In this document: positions 8,944 through 17,588 of the stretch, one piece after another
How the letters are laid out: each line of letters opens with the position of its first letter
How positions within the stretch are numbered: the first letter of the stretch is position 1
Translations under genes and position numbers: made by a program
From: Phycicoccus flavus
GTDB taxonomy: Bacteria > Actinomycetota > Actinomycetes > Actinomycetales > Dermatophilaceae
Assembly: GCF_004025965.2 (NCBI RefSeq)
Contig: NZ_SAYU02000043.1
Span: 1-35,682, forward strand
Direction of reading: 5' to 3'
DNA length: 35,682 nt
Notes under the pieces: generated by a model
The model's input: only the letters and a program-made list of their open reading frames with translations
What the model was told of the DNA's origin: nothing
The model's database searches: none

Positions 8944-9405
8944 ATGAGCACCGACGACCTCGCCGACGACCTGCTGCGGTCGGCCGCCCGCCTCTCCCGC
9001 TGGGCGAGCCGCCACGCTGACCTCGGCCTGCCGTGGGCGCAGACCCGGGTCCTCGCCCTCGTCGACGAGCTCGGCCCGACCCGCGTCACCGTCCTCGCCG
9101 CCGCCGACGACACGAGCCAGCCGACGATGACCGCCCAGGTGCAGCGCCTCGAAGCCGACGGCTACGTGACCCGCACCGCCGACCCCGCCGACGGACGGGC
9201 CATCCTCGTCGCCCTCTCCCCCGCCGGCACCCGCGCCCTCGTTGACGCCCGGCGCGCCCGCGCCCGGGCCCTGGAGCCGGTGCTCGCCGGATCCGGCGTC
9301 GACCCGGCACGGCTGCGCGCCGCCGTGGACCTGCTCTCCGGGCTCGTCGACGCCACCCGCGCCGCGGACCCCGACCCGGCCGGCGTCGGCCCGCGCACCC
9401 CCTGA
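8944..9405 (+). CDS. MarR family transcriptional regulator
   Basis: This 153-residue regulator has the winged helix of the MarR family: a recognition region with DDTSQPTMTAQVQRLEADGY at about residues 57-76, and a wing with TRTADPADGRAILVALSPAG. Flanking helices form the dimer interface. The ATG at 8944 is preferred to GTG 8941 and TTG 8935, because the -10 box predicts a message starting at about 8942; this would be a leaderless start. An MFS transporter gene follows 41 bp downstream on the same strand, so the regulator probably controls itself and that exporter. Confidence 0.92.
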   Translation: MSTDDLADDLLRSAARLSRWASRHADLGLPWAQTRVLALVDELGPTRVTVLAAADDTSQPTMTAQVQRLEADGYVTRTADPADGRAILVALSPAGTRALVDARRARARALEPVLAGSGVDPARLRAAVDLLSGLVDATRAADPDPAGVGPRTP

Positions 9406-9446
9406 CCCAGCCCCCACCACCCCACCTCGAGAGGAAGCACCAGCCC

Positions 9447-10670
9447 ATGTGGCGTCAGCCCAAGACCGTCTGGAGCGTCGCGTTCGCCTGCGTCGTCGCC
9501 TTCATGGGGATCGGCCTCGTCGACCCCATCCTCAAGCCCATCGCCGACCAGCTCGACGCCACGCCCTCGCAGGTGTCGCTGCTCTTCACGAGCTACATGG
9601 CCGTCATGGGCGTCGCCATGCTCGTCACCGGCTGGGTCTCGAGCCGGATCGGCGCCAAATGCACCCTGCTCGTCGGGCTGGCCATCATCATCGTCGGGGC
9701 CGGGCTCGCCGGGCTGCAGGACAGCGTCGGCGCCATCGTCGGCTTCCGGGCCGTGTGGGGTCTCGGCAACGCCCTCTTCATCGCGACCGCGCTGGCGACG
9801 ATCGTCAACGCCGCCCGGGGCTCCGTGGCGCAGGCGATCATCCTCTACGAGGCGGCGCTGGGCCTCGGCATCGCCGCGGGGCCGCTCGTCGGCGGGGTGC
9901 TCGGCAGCATCTCGTGGCGCGGGCCGTTCTTCGGCGTCAGCGCGCTCATGCTCCTCGCCCTCGTCGCGACCTGGGTGACGCTCCCCGCCGCGAACGAGAA
10001 GCCGCACCCGACGCCGATCAGTGCGCCGCTCAAGGCACTGCGGCACCGCGGGCTGCTCACCGTCGGCGTCACCGCGCTGCTGTACAACTTCGGCTTCTTC
10101 ACCCTCCTCGCCTTCACCCCGTTCCCGCTCGACATGTCCGCGCACGGCACCGGGCTCGTCTTCTTCGGCTGGGGCCTGTTCCTCGCCGTCGCGTCGGTGT
10201 GGATCGCGCCGTTCGTGCAGCGGCACGTGGGGACCTTCGCCGGCATGGTGGGGGCCCTGCTCGGCTTCGCCGTCGTCCTCGCCGTCATGGCCGTCTGGAC
10301 CGAGCACAAGCCGGTGCTCGTCGCGGGCGTCGTCGTCGCCGGCGGGCTGCTGGGCATCAACAACACCCTCATCACCGAGACCGTCATGAAGGTCTCGCCC
10401 GTCGAGCGCGGGGTCGCCTCGGCCGCCTACAGCTTCGTGCGCTTCTCCGGCGGGGCGGTCGCCCCCTGGCTCGCGGGCCGGCTCGGCGAGGAGTCCATCC
10501 ACGTGCCGTTCTGGGTCGGCGCCTCCGCGGTCGTCGTCTCCGTCGCCGTCCTCGCCACCGGGCGCTCGTTCCTGCGCACCGCCTTCGCCGCCGAGGACGA
10601 GGAGGCCGGCGAGGCCGAGCCGCTCGCCACCCGCGAGGAGGCCGAGGGCGTCACCGTCGCCTCGGCCTGA
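9447..10670 (+). CDS. MFS transporter (drug exporter type)
   Basis: This 407-residue integral membrane protein shows about 12 hydrophobic segments and the arrangement of drug:proton antiporters. TM1 holds VVAFMGIGLVDPILKPIADQ, a motif A variant VTGWVSSRIGAKCTLL lies in loop 2-3, and there is a motif C-like YEAALGLGIAAGPLVGGVLG in TM5. GAGAGGAAG lies about 9 bases before the ATG. It follows a marR gene and is probably co-transcribed with it, which fits inducible efflux. Substrates cannot be predicted. The C-terminal tail is acidic (EDEEAGEAEP). Confidence 0.9.
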   Translation: MWRQPKTVWSVAFACVVAFMGIGLVDPILKPIADQLDATPSQVSLLFTSYMAVMGVAMLVTGWVSSRIGAKCTLLVGLAIIIVGAGLAGLQDSVGAIVGFRAVWGLGNALFIATALATIVNAARGSVAQAIILYEAALGLGIAAGPLVGGVLGSISWRGPFFGVSALMLLALVATWVTLPAANEKPHPTPISAPLKALRHRGLLTVGVTALLYNFGFFTLLAFTPFPLDMSAHGTGLVFFGWGLFLAVASVWIAPFVQRHVGTFAGMVGALLGFAVVLAVMAVWTEHKPVLVAGVVVAGGLLGINNTLITETVMKVSPVERGVASAAYSFVRFSGGAVAPWLAGRLGEESIHVPFWVGASAVVVSVAVLATGRSFLRTAFAAEDEEAGEAEPLATREEAEGVTVASA

Positions 10671-10703
10671 CGCCCCGGGCCCGGTCCGGACCCACCCGCG
10701 CGG

Positions 10704-11159
10704 TCAGCCGTCGCGGGTGACCGGGGGCCAGCGCCGCGGGCCCGGCCCCTCGGCGGCCAGCTCGTCGTCGTGGTTGTAGACCGGGCACGAGGTGAGCGAC
10801 AGGCAGCCGCACCCGATGCAGGACGACAGCCCGTCGCGCACCCGGGTCAGCGCCTCGATGCGCGCCGTGAGGTCATCGTGCCAGCGCCGGGACATCCGCT
10901 CCCAGTCGCGGGTGGTCGGCGGGCGGTCGGGCGGCAGGGCCGCGAGTGCGTCGGCGATCTCGGCGAGGCTCAGCCCGAACCGCTGGCCGGCCCGGACCAC
11001 CGCGATCCGGCGGAGCACGTGCCGCTCGAAGCGCCGCTGGTTGCCGCCGGTCCGCACCGACGACACCAGGCCCTTCTCCTCGTAGAAGCGGACGGTGGGG
11101 ACGCTCACCCCGGAGCGGGCGGCGACCTCGCCGATGGGGAGCAGGTCGTGACGGTCCAC
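10704..11159 (-). CDS. soxR: Redox-sensitive transcriptional activator SoxR
   Basis: This 151-residue MerR-family regulator has the SoxR iron-sulfur signature CIGCGCLSLTSC, with cysteines at 114, 117, 119 and 125, which hold a [2Fe-2S] cluster. The N-terminal MerR helix-turn-helix (LPIGEVAARSGVSVPTVRFY) is complete and is followed by a dimerisation helix. Oxidation of the cluster by redox-cycling compounds turns the bound protein into an activator. The start is GTG at 11159. The gene is divergent from an MFS exporter, and a recognisable SoxR box lies between them, so the exporter is the likely direct target. Actinobacterial SoxR typically senses redox-active metabolites. Confidence 0.97.
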   Translation of the reverse strand: MDRHDLLPIGEVAARSGVSVPTVRFYEEKGLVSSVRTGGNQRRFERHVLRRIAVVRAGQRFGLSLAEIADALAALPPDRPPTTRDWERMSRRWHDDLTARIEALTRVRDGLSSCIGCGCLSLTSCPVYNHDDELAAEGPGPRRWPPVTRDG

Positions 11160-11179
11160 GCCCGCAGGCTAGCCCCGGC

Positions 11180-11210
11180 TTGACCTCAGGTGCGCTTGAG
11201 GGACGAGAGT
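11180..11210 (+). promoter_or_regulatory. SoxR box within a long-spacer MFS promoter
   Basis: CCTCAGGTGCGCTTGAGG (11184-11201) is an 18-bp near-palindrome whose half-sites match at 7 of 9 positions. It closely resembles the CCTCAAG...CTTGAGG operator known for SoxR. It overlaps a -35 TTGACC (11180-11185). The -10 candidate GAGAGT (11205-11210) is 19 bp further on, the stretched spacing typical of MerR-family targets. Transcription would start at about 11217, the GTG of the MFS gene. Confidence 0.88.
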
Positions 11211-11216
11211 CGGGCG

Positions 11217-12647
11217 GTGACCGCCACGAGTTCCCCGACCGCCCCCCGCGAACGGCTGCTGGACCGGCGGTACCTGCCCGTGGTCGTCGGCGTCGTCGCG
11301 CTCGTGACGCTGGCCGCCTTCGAGAACCGCGCGGTCATGACGATCCTCCCCGTCGTCGTCCGCGACCTCGACGGCTGGGCGCTGTTCGGGGCCTCGACCG
11401 GCGCCTCGCTCGTCACCTTCACCGTCGCGACCGCCTGGTCGGGGTCCTGGACCGACCGCCTCGGCCCGCGGCCGGTGCTGCTCGCCGGCCTCGGCCTGTT
11501 CGTCGCGGCCCAGGTCGTCTCCGCCCTCGCGCCGACCATGCCGCTCTTCGTCGCGGGTCGGGCCCTGTCCGGCGCGGCCGAGGCCCTCGTCGACACCACC
11601 CTGCTCGTCCTCGTCGCCCAGGCCCTGCCGGAGTCGCTGCGGGCCAAGGTCTTCGCGTCCTTCGCCGCCGCCTGGATCCTGCCCTCGCTGCTCGGCCCCG
11701 GACTCGCGGGCGCCATCGAGGGGCTCGCCGGCTGGCGGTTCGTCTTCCTCGGCCCGCTGCTCGTCGTGCCCCCGGCCCTGGTCCTGCTGCGGGTCGCCCT
11801 GCGCCGGGGCGGCGGCCCGGCCGCGACGAGCGCCGACGACCCCGGCGCCCGGGGCCGGCTCGGCGCCGCCGTCCTCCTCGCGGCCGGGCTCGCCGTCACG
11901 ACGTTCTCCGCCCCGCTCCTCGACTCCACCGCCACGCGGGTCGCCGGGCTCGCCGTCGTCGGTGCCGGCGCCGTCGTCGTCGTCCTCGCCGCCACCCGCG
12001 CCCTGCCCGCCGGGACGGCACGGCTCGCCCCGGGCGTCCCGGCGGTCGTGGGCCTGCGCCTGCTCACCTCGGCCGCCTTCACCGGCGTGGGGTCCGTCCT
12101 GCCGCTCATGCTCGTGACGACCCACGACGTGTCGACGACCGTCGCCGGTGTCTCGCTCTCGGTCACGGGGGTCATGTGGGCGTTCGGGTCCTGGCTCAAC
12201 AGCACCGGCCGCGTGCAGGACGGCGTCACCGCGGCCGTCCGCACCCGGGCCGGCGGCCTGCTCATCGCGGTCGGGGCCGCGGGGCCGGTCCTCCTCGCGC
12301 TCGACCTGCTCCCGGTCGCCGCCGGGATGGTCGGCTGGGCCCTGGCCGCCACGGGCATGGGCATCCTCTCCCCCACCCTGTCGACCGAGCTGCTCGAGCA
12401 CGCGCCGCGGGCCGAGCGCGGGCGGGCGAGCGCCGCCCAGGGCCTGGCCATCTCGACCGGGGTGGCGCTGCAGACCGGGCTCGTCGGCGCCGTCGTCGCG
12501 TGGTTCGGGCCGGCGATGGACGGACCGCGCTTCGCCGCCCTCATGACCAGCGGGGCGCTCGTCGCCCTCGTCGTCGCGGCCGGCGCGTCCCGGATGGCGC
12601 CCGCCCGGGCCCGGCAGCGGGGCGACGCCGCGCCGCGGCCTGCGTAG
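11217..12647 (+). CDS. MFS transporter, predicted SoxR target
   Basis: This 476-residue protein has about 14 hydrophobic segments. TM1 has VVVGVVALVTLAAFENRAVM, motif A is SWTDRLGPRPVLLAGLG, and RALSGAAEALVDTTLLVLVA follows. A GTG at 11190 is also in frame, but it lies inside the SoxR box. The GTG at 11217 coincides with the predicted transcription start and is chosen, giving a leaderless message. Regulation by SoxR suggests export of redox-active compounds or antibiotics. The substrate is unknown. Confidence 0.88.
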   Translation: MTATSSPTAPRERLLDRRYLPVVVGVVALVTLAAFENRAVMTILPVVVRDLDGWALFGASTGASLVTFTVATAWSGSWTDRLGPRPVLLAGLGLFVAAQVVSALAPTMPLFVAGRALSGAAEALVDTTLLVLVAQALPESLRAKVFASFAAAWILPSLLGPGLAGAIEGLAGWRFVFLGPLLVVPPALVLLRVALRRGGGPAATSADDPGARGRLGAAVLLAAGLAVTTFSAPLLDSTATRVAGLAVVGAGAVVVVLAATRALPAGTARLAPGVPAVVGLRLLTSAAFTGVGSVLPLMLVTTHDVSTTVAGVSLSVTGVMWAFGSWLNSTGRVQDGVTAAVRTRAGGLLIAVGAAGPVLLALDLLPVAAGMVGWALAATGMGILSPTLSTELLEHAPRAERGRASAAQGLAISTGVALQTGLVGAVVAWFGPAMDGPRFAALMTSGALVALVVAAGASRMAPARARQRGDAAPRPA

Positions 12648-12650
12648 CGT
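12645..12650 (+). promoter_or_regulatory. -10 box of a leaderless LLM oxidoreductase gene
   Basis: TAGCGT fits TANNNT and is followed by exactly 6 bases and then ATG at 12657, so transcription should start on the A. The first three bases are also the TAG stop of the upstream MFS gene. No clear -35 is visible. Confidence 0.6.
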
Positions 12651-12656
12651 GGGGTC

Positions 12657-13580
12657 ATGGACCTGCGCATCTTCACCGAGCCCCAACAGGGCGCCACCTA
12701 CGACGACCTCCTCGCCGTGGCCAGGGCCGCAGAGGACCTCGGCTACGACGCGTTCTTCCGGTCCGACCACTACCTGCGGATGGGCGACGGCGACCCCGGT
12801 CCCGGCCCCACCGACGCGTGGACCACCCTCGCCGGCCTGGCCCGCGAGACCCACCGGATCCGGCTGGGCACGCTCGTCACGTCGGCGACCTTCCGGCTGC
12901 CGGGGCCGCTCGCCGTCACCGTCGCCCAGGTCGACGCCATGAGCGGCGGGCGCGTCGAGCTGGGGCTCGGTGCCGGCTGGTTCGAGGCCGAGCACGCCGC
13001 CTACGGCATCCCCTTCCCGCCGCTGAAGGAGCGCTTCGACCGGCTCGAGGAGCAGCTGGCCGTCGTCACCGGGCTCTGGCGCGCCCCGGCCGGGTCGCGC
13101 TGGGACCACGACGGCTCGCACTACCCGGTGAGCGACTCGCCGGGCCTGCCCAAGCCGGTCCAGGAGGGCGGCGTGCCCGTCATCGTCGGCGGGGGCGGCA
13201 AGCGCCGCACGCCGAGCCTCGCGGCCCGCTACGCCGCCGAGTTCAACGTCCCCTTCTCCTCGGTCGAGGACACCGCCCGGCTCTTCGCGCGGGTCGACAC
13301 CGTCTGCGACGAGCACGGCCGCGACCCGATGAGCCTCGTCCACTCCGCGGCCCAGGTCGTCTGCATCGGCCGGGACGACGCCGCCGTCCGCCGCCGCGCC
13401 GAGGCCATCGGCCGCGACCCGGACGAGCTGCGCCGCAACGGCGTCGCCGGAACCCCGGAGGAGGCCCGCGACCGGCTCGGCCGGCTGGCGGAGGCCGGCG
13501 CGGCCCGGGTCTACCTGCAGATGCTCGACCTCGCCGACCTGGACCACCTGGCCGACGCCCACGCCGCCCTCACCGCCTGA
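12657..13580 (+). CDS. LLM class F420-dependent oxidoreductase
   Basis: This 307-residue luciferase-like TIM-barrel protein resembles the actinobacterial F420-dependent group. It opens with MDLRIFTEPQQGATYDDLLA, has YDAFFRSDHYLRMGDGDPGP around residues 30-50 and the family segment GRVELGLGAGWFEAEHAAYG near 98-118. VPVIVGGGGKRRTPSLAARY follows near 178. Such enzymes reduce or oxidise diverse substrates with F420, or less often FMN. F420 use is inferred from family resemblance. It follows the MFS gene by 9 bp but has its own leaderless promoter. It converges on purD with a 17-bp gap. Confidence 0.9.
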   Translation: MDLRIFTEPQQGATYDDLLAVARAAEDLGYDAFFRSDHYLRMGDGDPGPGPTDAWTTLAGLARETHRIRLGTLVTSATFRLPGPLAVTVAQVDAMSGGRVELGLGAGWFEAEHAAYGIPFPPLKERFDRLEEQLAVVTGLWRAPAGSRWDHDGSHYPVSDSPGLPKPVQEGGVPVIVGGGGKRRTPSLAARYAAEFNVPFSSVEDTARLFARVDTVCDEHGRDPMSLVHSAAQVVCIGRDDAAVRRRAEAIGRDPDELRRNGVAGTPEEARDRLGRLAEAGAARVYLQMLDLADLDHLADAHAALTA

Positions 13581-13597
13581 GCGGTCGGGACCGACGG

Positions 13598-14884
13598 TCA
13601 GGACGGGACGGCGACCTCGCCCCGCTCGGCCGCCGCGGCGATGTCGCGGCGGTGGTGCGAGCCGGGGAGCCCGACGGCGTCGACCGCCGCGTAGACCGCG
13701 GAGCGGGCGTCGGCGAGCGTCGCCCCCGACGCGACGACCGACAGCACCCGGCCGCCGGACGCGACGAGCAGTCCGTCGTCGTCGTACGCGGTCCCGGCGT
13801 GCAGGACGTAGGCGCCCGGCGCCCCCGGCACGTCCTCGACGCCCGTCACCGGTCCCCCGGTCACCGGCGCCCCGGGGTAGTTCTCGGCGGCCACGACGAC
13901 CGTGACGGCCGTGTCCGCCGACCAGCGCAGCGGCTCGACCTCGGCCAGCCGTCCGGTGGCGGCGGCGAGCAGCAGCCGGCCGAGCGGCGTGCGCAGCCGG
14001 TCCAGGACGACCTGGGTCTCGGGGTCGCCGAAGCGGACGTTGAACTCGACGACCTTCGGCCCGCGGGCGGTGAGGGCGAGCCCGACGTAGAGGACCCCGG
14101 CGAACGGGGTGCCGCGCCGGGCCATCTCGTCGACCACCGGCTGCGCGACCCGCGCCACGACGTCGTCGACGAGGCCCTCGGGCGCCCAGGCCAGCGGGCT
14201 GTACGCGCCCATCCCCCCGGTGTTCGGGCCGCTGTCGCCCTCCCCCACCCGCTTGAAGTCCTGCGCCGGCGCCAGCGGCAGCACGGTCTCGCCGTCGCAG
14301 ACGCAGAACAGCGAGACCTCGGGGCCGTCGAGGAACTCCTCGACGACGACCCGCCCGTCCTCCTTGGCCAGGCACGCGGCGGCGTGCTCCAGCGCCTCGT
14401 CCCGGTCCTCGGTGACGACGACCCCCTTGCCGGCCGCGAGCCCGTCGTCCTTGACGACGTACGGCGCGCCGAGGGCGTCGACGGCGTCCCGGACCTGCGG
14501 CAGGGTCGTGCACACGTGGGCGAGCGCCGTCGGCACCTGGGCGACGCCCATGACCTCCTTGGCGTAGGCCTTGCTGCCCTCGAGGCGGGCCGCGTCGGCG
14601 GACGGTCCGAAGCACGGGACGCCGGCGTCCCGGACGGCGTCGGCCACCCCGGCGACGAGCGGCGCCTCGGGCCCGACGACGACGAGGTCGACGTCGTGGC
14701 GGCGCACGAGGTCCAGCACGCCGGCGGCGTCCGCGGGACCGCCCGGGAGCGGCTCGCAGTGCGCGACGGTGGCGATGCCGGGGTTGCCGGGCGCGGCGAG
14801 GACGGCGTCGACCGACGGGTCCAAGGCGAGCGACCGGACGAGGGCGTGCTCGCGGGCACCGGACCCGAGGACGAGGACCTTCAC
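13598..14884 (-). CDS. purD: Phosphoribosylamine-glycine ligase
   Basis: GAR synthetase catalyses the second step of purine synthesis, joining phosphoribosylamine and glycine with ATP. The 428-residue ATP-grasp protein begins [20 protein letters not shown]. It shows [20 protein letters not shown] near residue 138 (ATP-grasp lysines), [18 protein letters not shown] near 216, and [14 protein letters not shown] near 279. The GTG at 14884 is chosen because it starts the conserved Rossmann-like strand and is preceded by a -10 box at leaderless distance; further upstream the frame loses similarity. It is unlinked to purL and purC here, so it is transcribed on its own. Confidence 0.97.
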   Translation of the reverse strand: MKVLVLGSGAREHALVRSLALDPSVDAVLAAPGNPGIATVAHCEPLPGGPADAAGVLDLVRRHDVDLVVVGPEAPLVAGVADAVRDAGVPCFGPSADAARLEGSKAYAKEVMGVAQVPTALAHVCTTLPQVRDAVDALGAPYVVKDDGLAAGKGVVVTEDRDEALEHAAACLAKEDGRVVVEEFLDGPEVSLFCVCDGETVLPLAPAQDFKRVGEGDSGPNTGGMGAYSPLAWAPEGLVDDVVARVAQPVVDEMARRGTPFAGVLYVGLALTARGPKVVEFNVRFGDPETQVVLDRLRTPLGRLLLAAATGRLAEVEPLRWSADTAVTVVVAAENYPGAPVTGGPVTGVEDVPGAPGAYVLHAGTAYDDDGLLVASGGRVLSVVASGATLADARSAVYAAVDAVGLPGSHHRRDIAAAAERGEVAVPS

Positions 14885-14891
14885 GCCGGCC

Positions 14892-14897
14892 AGCCTA
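14892..14897 (-). promoter_or_regulatory. -10 box of purD
   Basis: On the minus strand TAGGCT fits TANNNT and is followed by 7 bases and then the GTG at 14884. A leaderless purD message is predicted. Confidence 0.55.
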
Positions 14898-14963
14898 GGG
14901 GAGCGGCCCCGCCGCGCTGCGCCGCGCGCATGTTGCGCCATCCGAGACGAAGCGCCTCCAGCG

Positions 14964-14979
14964 GTCACGATTCCGTCAC
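14964..14979 (+). promoter_or_regulatory. Direct repeat GTCAC-N6-GTCAC
   Basis: Two GTCAC half-sites (14964-14968 and 14975-14979) are 11 bp apart, one helical turn. This is the spacing used by OmpR-family response regulators. It lies in the 284-bp gap between purD and the osmoprotectant-binding protein gene. In related actinobacteria the MtrA regulator binds GTNAC-type direct repeats and controls osmoprotectant uptake, so MtrA is a candidate. The match is short and could be chance. Confidence 0.35.
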
Positions 14980-15168
14980 ATCACCGGCGGGGACGCGGAC
15001 ACGAAGGGGCGCGAGGGCCGATGGTGGGTGCGGCAGTCCTCCGCGCCCCGGTCCGGTGGACGCACCCGACGTGTGCTCTCGCCCACCGTGGACGACGCTC
15101 AGCGGGAGGCGCGGCGCTGCCTGGCACGACATCGTTCGACGTTCCGACGACACGAAGGTGACGCATCC

Positions 15169-16131
15169 ATGACAACACGCAAGCCCATCTCTCTCGCGGC
15201 GGCGGCGCTCGTCGCCGGACTGGCCCTCACCGCCTGTGGCAGTGACAGCAGCGGTGGCGGCGGTGGAGGAGGCGGTGGCGGCGACGCCAAGGCCCTCGAC
15301 GGCGTGAGCATCACCGTCGGCTCCAAGGACTTCACCGAGAACATCCTCCTCGGCAAGTTCCTCGTCAAGGCGATGGAGGCCCAGGGCGCCAACGTCACCG
15401 ACAAGACCAACCTCGGTGGCTCGGCCGTGAACCGCGAGGCGCTGCTGGCCGGTCAGGTCAACGTCTCGCCCGAGTACAACGGCACCGGCTGGACCGTGTA
15501 CCTCAAGCACGACGACCCGGGCAACGACCCCAAGGCGCTGTACGAGAAGGTCGCCAAGGAGGACCTGGAGAAGAACAAGCTCAAGTGGGTCGGCACCTCC
15601 CCCTTCAACGACACCTACGGCTTCGCCGCCAACGGTGACCTCGCGAAGAAGGAGGGCGGCTTCGACTTCCAGAAGATGGCCGACTACCTCAAGGCGAACC
15701 CGAGCTCCACGGTGTGCATGGAGACCGAGTTCCCCGACCGCCCCGACGGCCTCGTGCTGTTCGAGAAGGCGACGAAGTACAAGGTCCCGCAGAGCCAGAT
15801 CAAGATCCTCGACACCGGCCTCATCTACACCGAGACCGCCAAGGGCTCCTGCGACTTCGGCGAGGTCTTCACGACCGACGGACGCATCACGGCGCTCAAC
15901 CTCGAGCTCGTCAACGACCCCGGCGTGATGATCCTGTACAACGTCTCCTACGTCTTCCAGGACGAGGTGTACCAGAAGAACGCGCAGGCCTACGACGACA
16001 TGGTCAACAAGATCCTCGCGCCGCTGGACAACGCCAAGATGGCCGAGCTCAACGCGAAGGTCGACGTCGAGGGCGACTCCGCGGACAAGGTCGCGGAGGA
16101 CTACATCGACGAGATCGGCCTCAACGGCTGA
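15169..16131 (+). CDS. Osmoprotectant ABC transporter substrate-binding lipoprotein (OpuCC/QAT type)
   Basis: This 320-residue exported lipoprotein has a basic N terminus, a hydrophobic stretch and the lipobox LTAC with Cys 23. A ten-glycine linker follows at about 29-38. The mature part has the glycine betaine/choline-binding signature VGSKDFTENILLGKFLVKAM and VSPEYNGTGWTVYL. It should capture quaternary ammonium compounds outside the membrane and deliver them to the permeases encoded convergently at 16722-19547. AAGGTG lies 8 bases before the ATG. The gene stands alone on the plus strand, so it can be expressed at a different level from its permeases. Confidence 0.93.
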   Translation: MTTRKPISLAAAALVAGLALTACGSDSSGGGGGGGGGGDAKALDGVSITVGSKDFTENILLGKFLVKAMEAQGANVTDKTNLGGSAVNREALLAGQVNVSPEYNGTGWTVYLKHDDPGNDPKALYEKVAKEDLEKNKLKWVGTSPFNDTYGFAANGDLAKKEGGFDFQKMADYLKANPSSTVCMETEFPDRPDGLVLFEKATKYKVPQSQIKILDTGLIYTETAKGSCDFGEVFTTDGRITALNLELVNDPGVMILYNVSYVFQDEVYQKNAQAYDDMVNKILAPLDNAKMAELNAKVDVEGDSADKVAEDYIDEIGLNG

Positions 16132-16164
16132 TCCTCCTCGGCGTCCCGCACGGACACCGGCGAG

Positions 16165-16195
16165 CGGCGGCGGACCCCCCTGGGGGCCGCCGCCG
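16165..16195. terminator. Terminator between substrate-binding protein and converging operon
   Basis: CGGCGGCGG (16165-16173) pairs with CCGCCGCCG (16187-16195). An inner CCCCC/GGGGG stem continues it past a single bulged A at 16174, leaving a 2-base CT gap at the tip. This is one of the strongest hairpins in the window and lies 33 bp after the stop. It should work in both directions. Confidence 0.85.
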
Positions 16196-16282
16196 TTCGC
16201 GTGCCCGGGGCCGGGTGGGTCCCGCCCCGGGTCCGTCCCGCGCCGGTCGAGCCGCGCGACGGCGACGCCGGGCCGGCGGTCG

Positions 16283-16729
16283 TCAGCGCAGCGGGACGCG
16301 GCCGATCTCGGCGATGCGGGACGCGAGCCGGCTGGGGAACATCGTGCGCTGCGTGCCGCCCTCGGCCAGCCCGACCGTCACGGTGTCGTGGAACGGCCCG
16401 GGCTTCTCGACGTGCGCGACCTCGGCCCAGCCGAGCCGTCGGCCGCGGCGGGGTTCGTCCAGCCCGAAGGCATCGGCGACGTACTCGCGCCGCAGCTGCC
16501 ACCAGGCGACCACCTGCAGCCCGCCCAGCAGCACCGGGAAGGCGAGGAGGCGCGGGTCCGGCGACCCGTCCCCGATCAGCCCCCCGACCACCTGCACGAG
16601 CGCCAGGAGCACGACGGCGGCGACCAGCCACCGGTAGAGCCGGGGCAGCCGCACCCGGACGACGAGGCGCTCGCCGTCGTCGGCGACGTCGTAGCGGTCG
16701 TCGCCGCGCCCCTCGTCGGGGTCAGACAC
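16283..16729 (-). CDS. Small membrane protein with PH-like C-terminal part
   Basis: This 148-residue protein is not firmly recognised. An acidic N terminus is followed by two hydrophobic segments (YRWLVAAVVLLALVQVVGGL and LLAFPVLLGGLQVVAWW, about residues 32-75). A soluble C-terminal part, with RRLGWAEVAHVEKPGPFHDT and VTVGLAEGGTQRTMFPSRLA, looks like the bacterial PH-type domain of short actinobacterial membrane proteins. Its GTG overlaps the stop of the upstream permease, so it is the last gene of the osmoprotectant transport operon. A role in that transport is inferred from position only. Confidence 0.8.
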   Translation of the reverse strand: MSDPDEGRGDDRYDVADDGERLVVRVRLPRLYRWLVAAVVLLALVQVVGGLIGDGSPDPRLLAFPVLLGGLQVVAWWQLRREYVADAFGLDEPRRGRRLGWAEVAHVEKPGPFHDTVTVGLAEGGTQRTMFPSRLASRIAEIGRVPLR

Positions 16730-17588
16730 CCTTCGGACGGAGGTAGGTCTCCGCCAGGGCCCCGATCCAGTCGAAGGTCAGCGCGACGATGGCCACGAGA
16801 GCGGCCCCGATGATGAGCACGGGGTCCTGCTGCAGCTTCAGGCCGCTGTTGATGGTCACGCCGAGCCCGCCGCCGCCGATGAGGAAGGCCAGCGTCGCCA
16901 TGCCGATGTTGAGGATCATCGCGACGCGCACGCCGGCGAGGATGACCGGCACCGCGAGCGGCAGCTCGATCTTCGTCAGGGCCTGCATACGGGTGAGCCC
17001 CATGCCCCGGCCGGCTTCGATGATGTTCCGGTCGACCCCGTCGAGGCCGACCATCGTGTTGCGCAGCACCGGCAGCAGCGCGTACAGCGTGAGCGCCCAG
17101 ATGACCGTCCACTTGCCCTGGCCCAGCAGCGACAGGAAGAGGATGAGCAGGCCGTAGGCGGGCAGGGCCTGGCCGGAGTTCGCCACTGCGACGATCGCCG
17201 GGCCGTAGCGGCGCAGCGGCGGCCGGGTGAGCATGATCCCCAGCGGGATGGCGACGACGACGACGAGCAGCGTCGACCAGAACGCGATCTGCAGGTGCTG
17301 GAGGGTCTGCGGCCACAGCTTGGTGCCCCACTCCAGCGAGGACCGCAGCTGGATGACCGCGTCGTTCAGGCCCAGGCTCTGGTAGTAGAGGTAGACGACG
17401 AGCGCGAGAAGCGCGATGCCGACGGGCGCGAGCTTGAGGCCGAGGTGGTTGGCCCGGGCCCGTCGCAGCCACGACGCCTCGTGGGAGGGGCCGCCGGTGG
17501 CGGGCCGGTGGCCCTCCTGCAGCTCCGGGTTGTCCGCGTCCTGGCCCTCGTACCCGATGCGCCCCTGGGCGCCGGTCGCCGCCGTCAT
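16722..17588 (-). CDS. Osmoprotectant ABC transporter permease (second)
   Basis: This 288-residue permease has about six membrane segments after a hydrophilic N-terminal tail of some 45 residues. The BPD-type inner-membrane domain carries the coupling-helix region EAGRGMGLTRMQALTKIELP, then LAVPVILAGVRVAMILNIGM, which contacts the ATPase. It pairs with the permease at 18888-19547 to form the pore of a quaternary-amine importer. Its start overlaps the ATPase stop by 4 bases. Family assignment is secure; the exact substrate among betaine, choline, carnitine and proline is not. Confidence 0.93.
   Translation of the reverse strand: MTAATGAQGRIGYEGQDADNPELQEGHRPATGGPSHEASWLRRARANHLGLKLAPVGIALLALVVYLYYQSLGLNDAVIQLRSSLEWGTKLWPQTLQHLQIAFWSTLLVVVVAIPLGIMLTRPPLRRYGPAIVAVANSGQALPAYGLLILFLSLLGQGKWTVIWALTLYALLPVLRNTMVGLDGVDRNIIEAGRGMGLTRMQALTKIELPLAVPVILAGVRVAMILNIGMATLAFLIGGGGLGVTINSGLKLQQDPVLIIGAALVAIVALTFDWIGALAETYLRPKGV

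Noticed and set aside
10946-15172. Long open frame of over 1400 codons spanning several genes
   Set aside because: It runs across well-recognised genes on both strands (soxR, MFS, LLM, purD) with no known domain. Long antisense frames are expected at this GC content.
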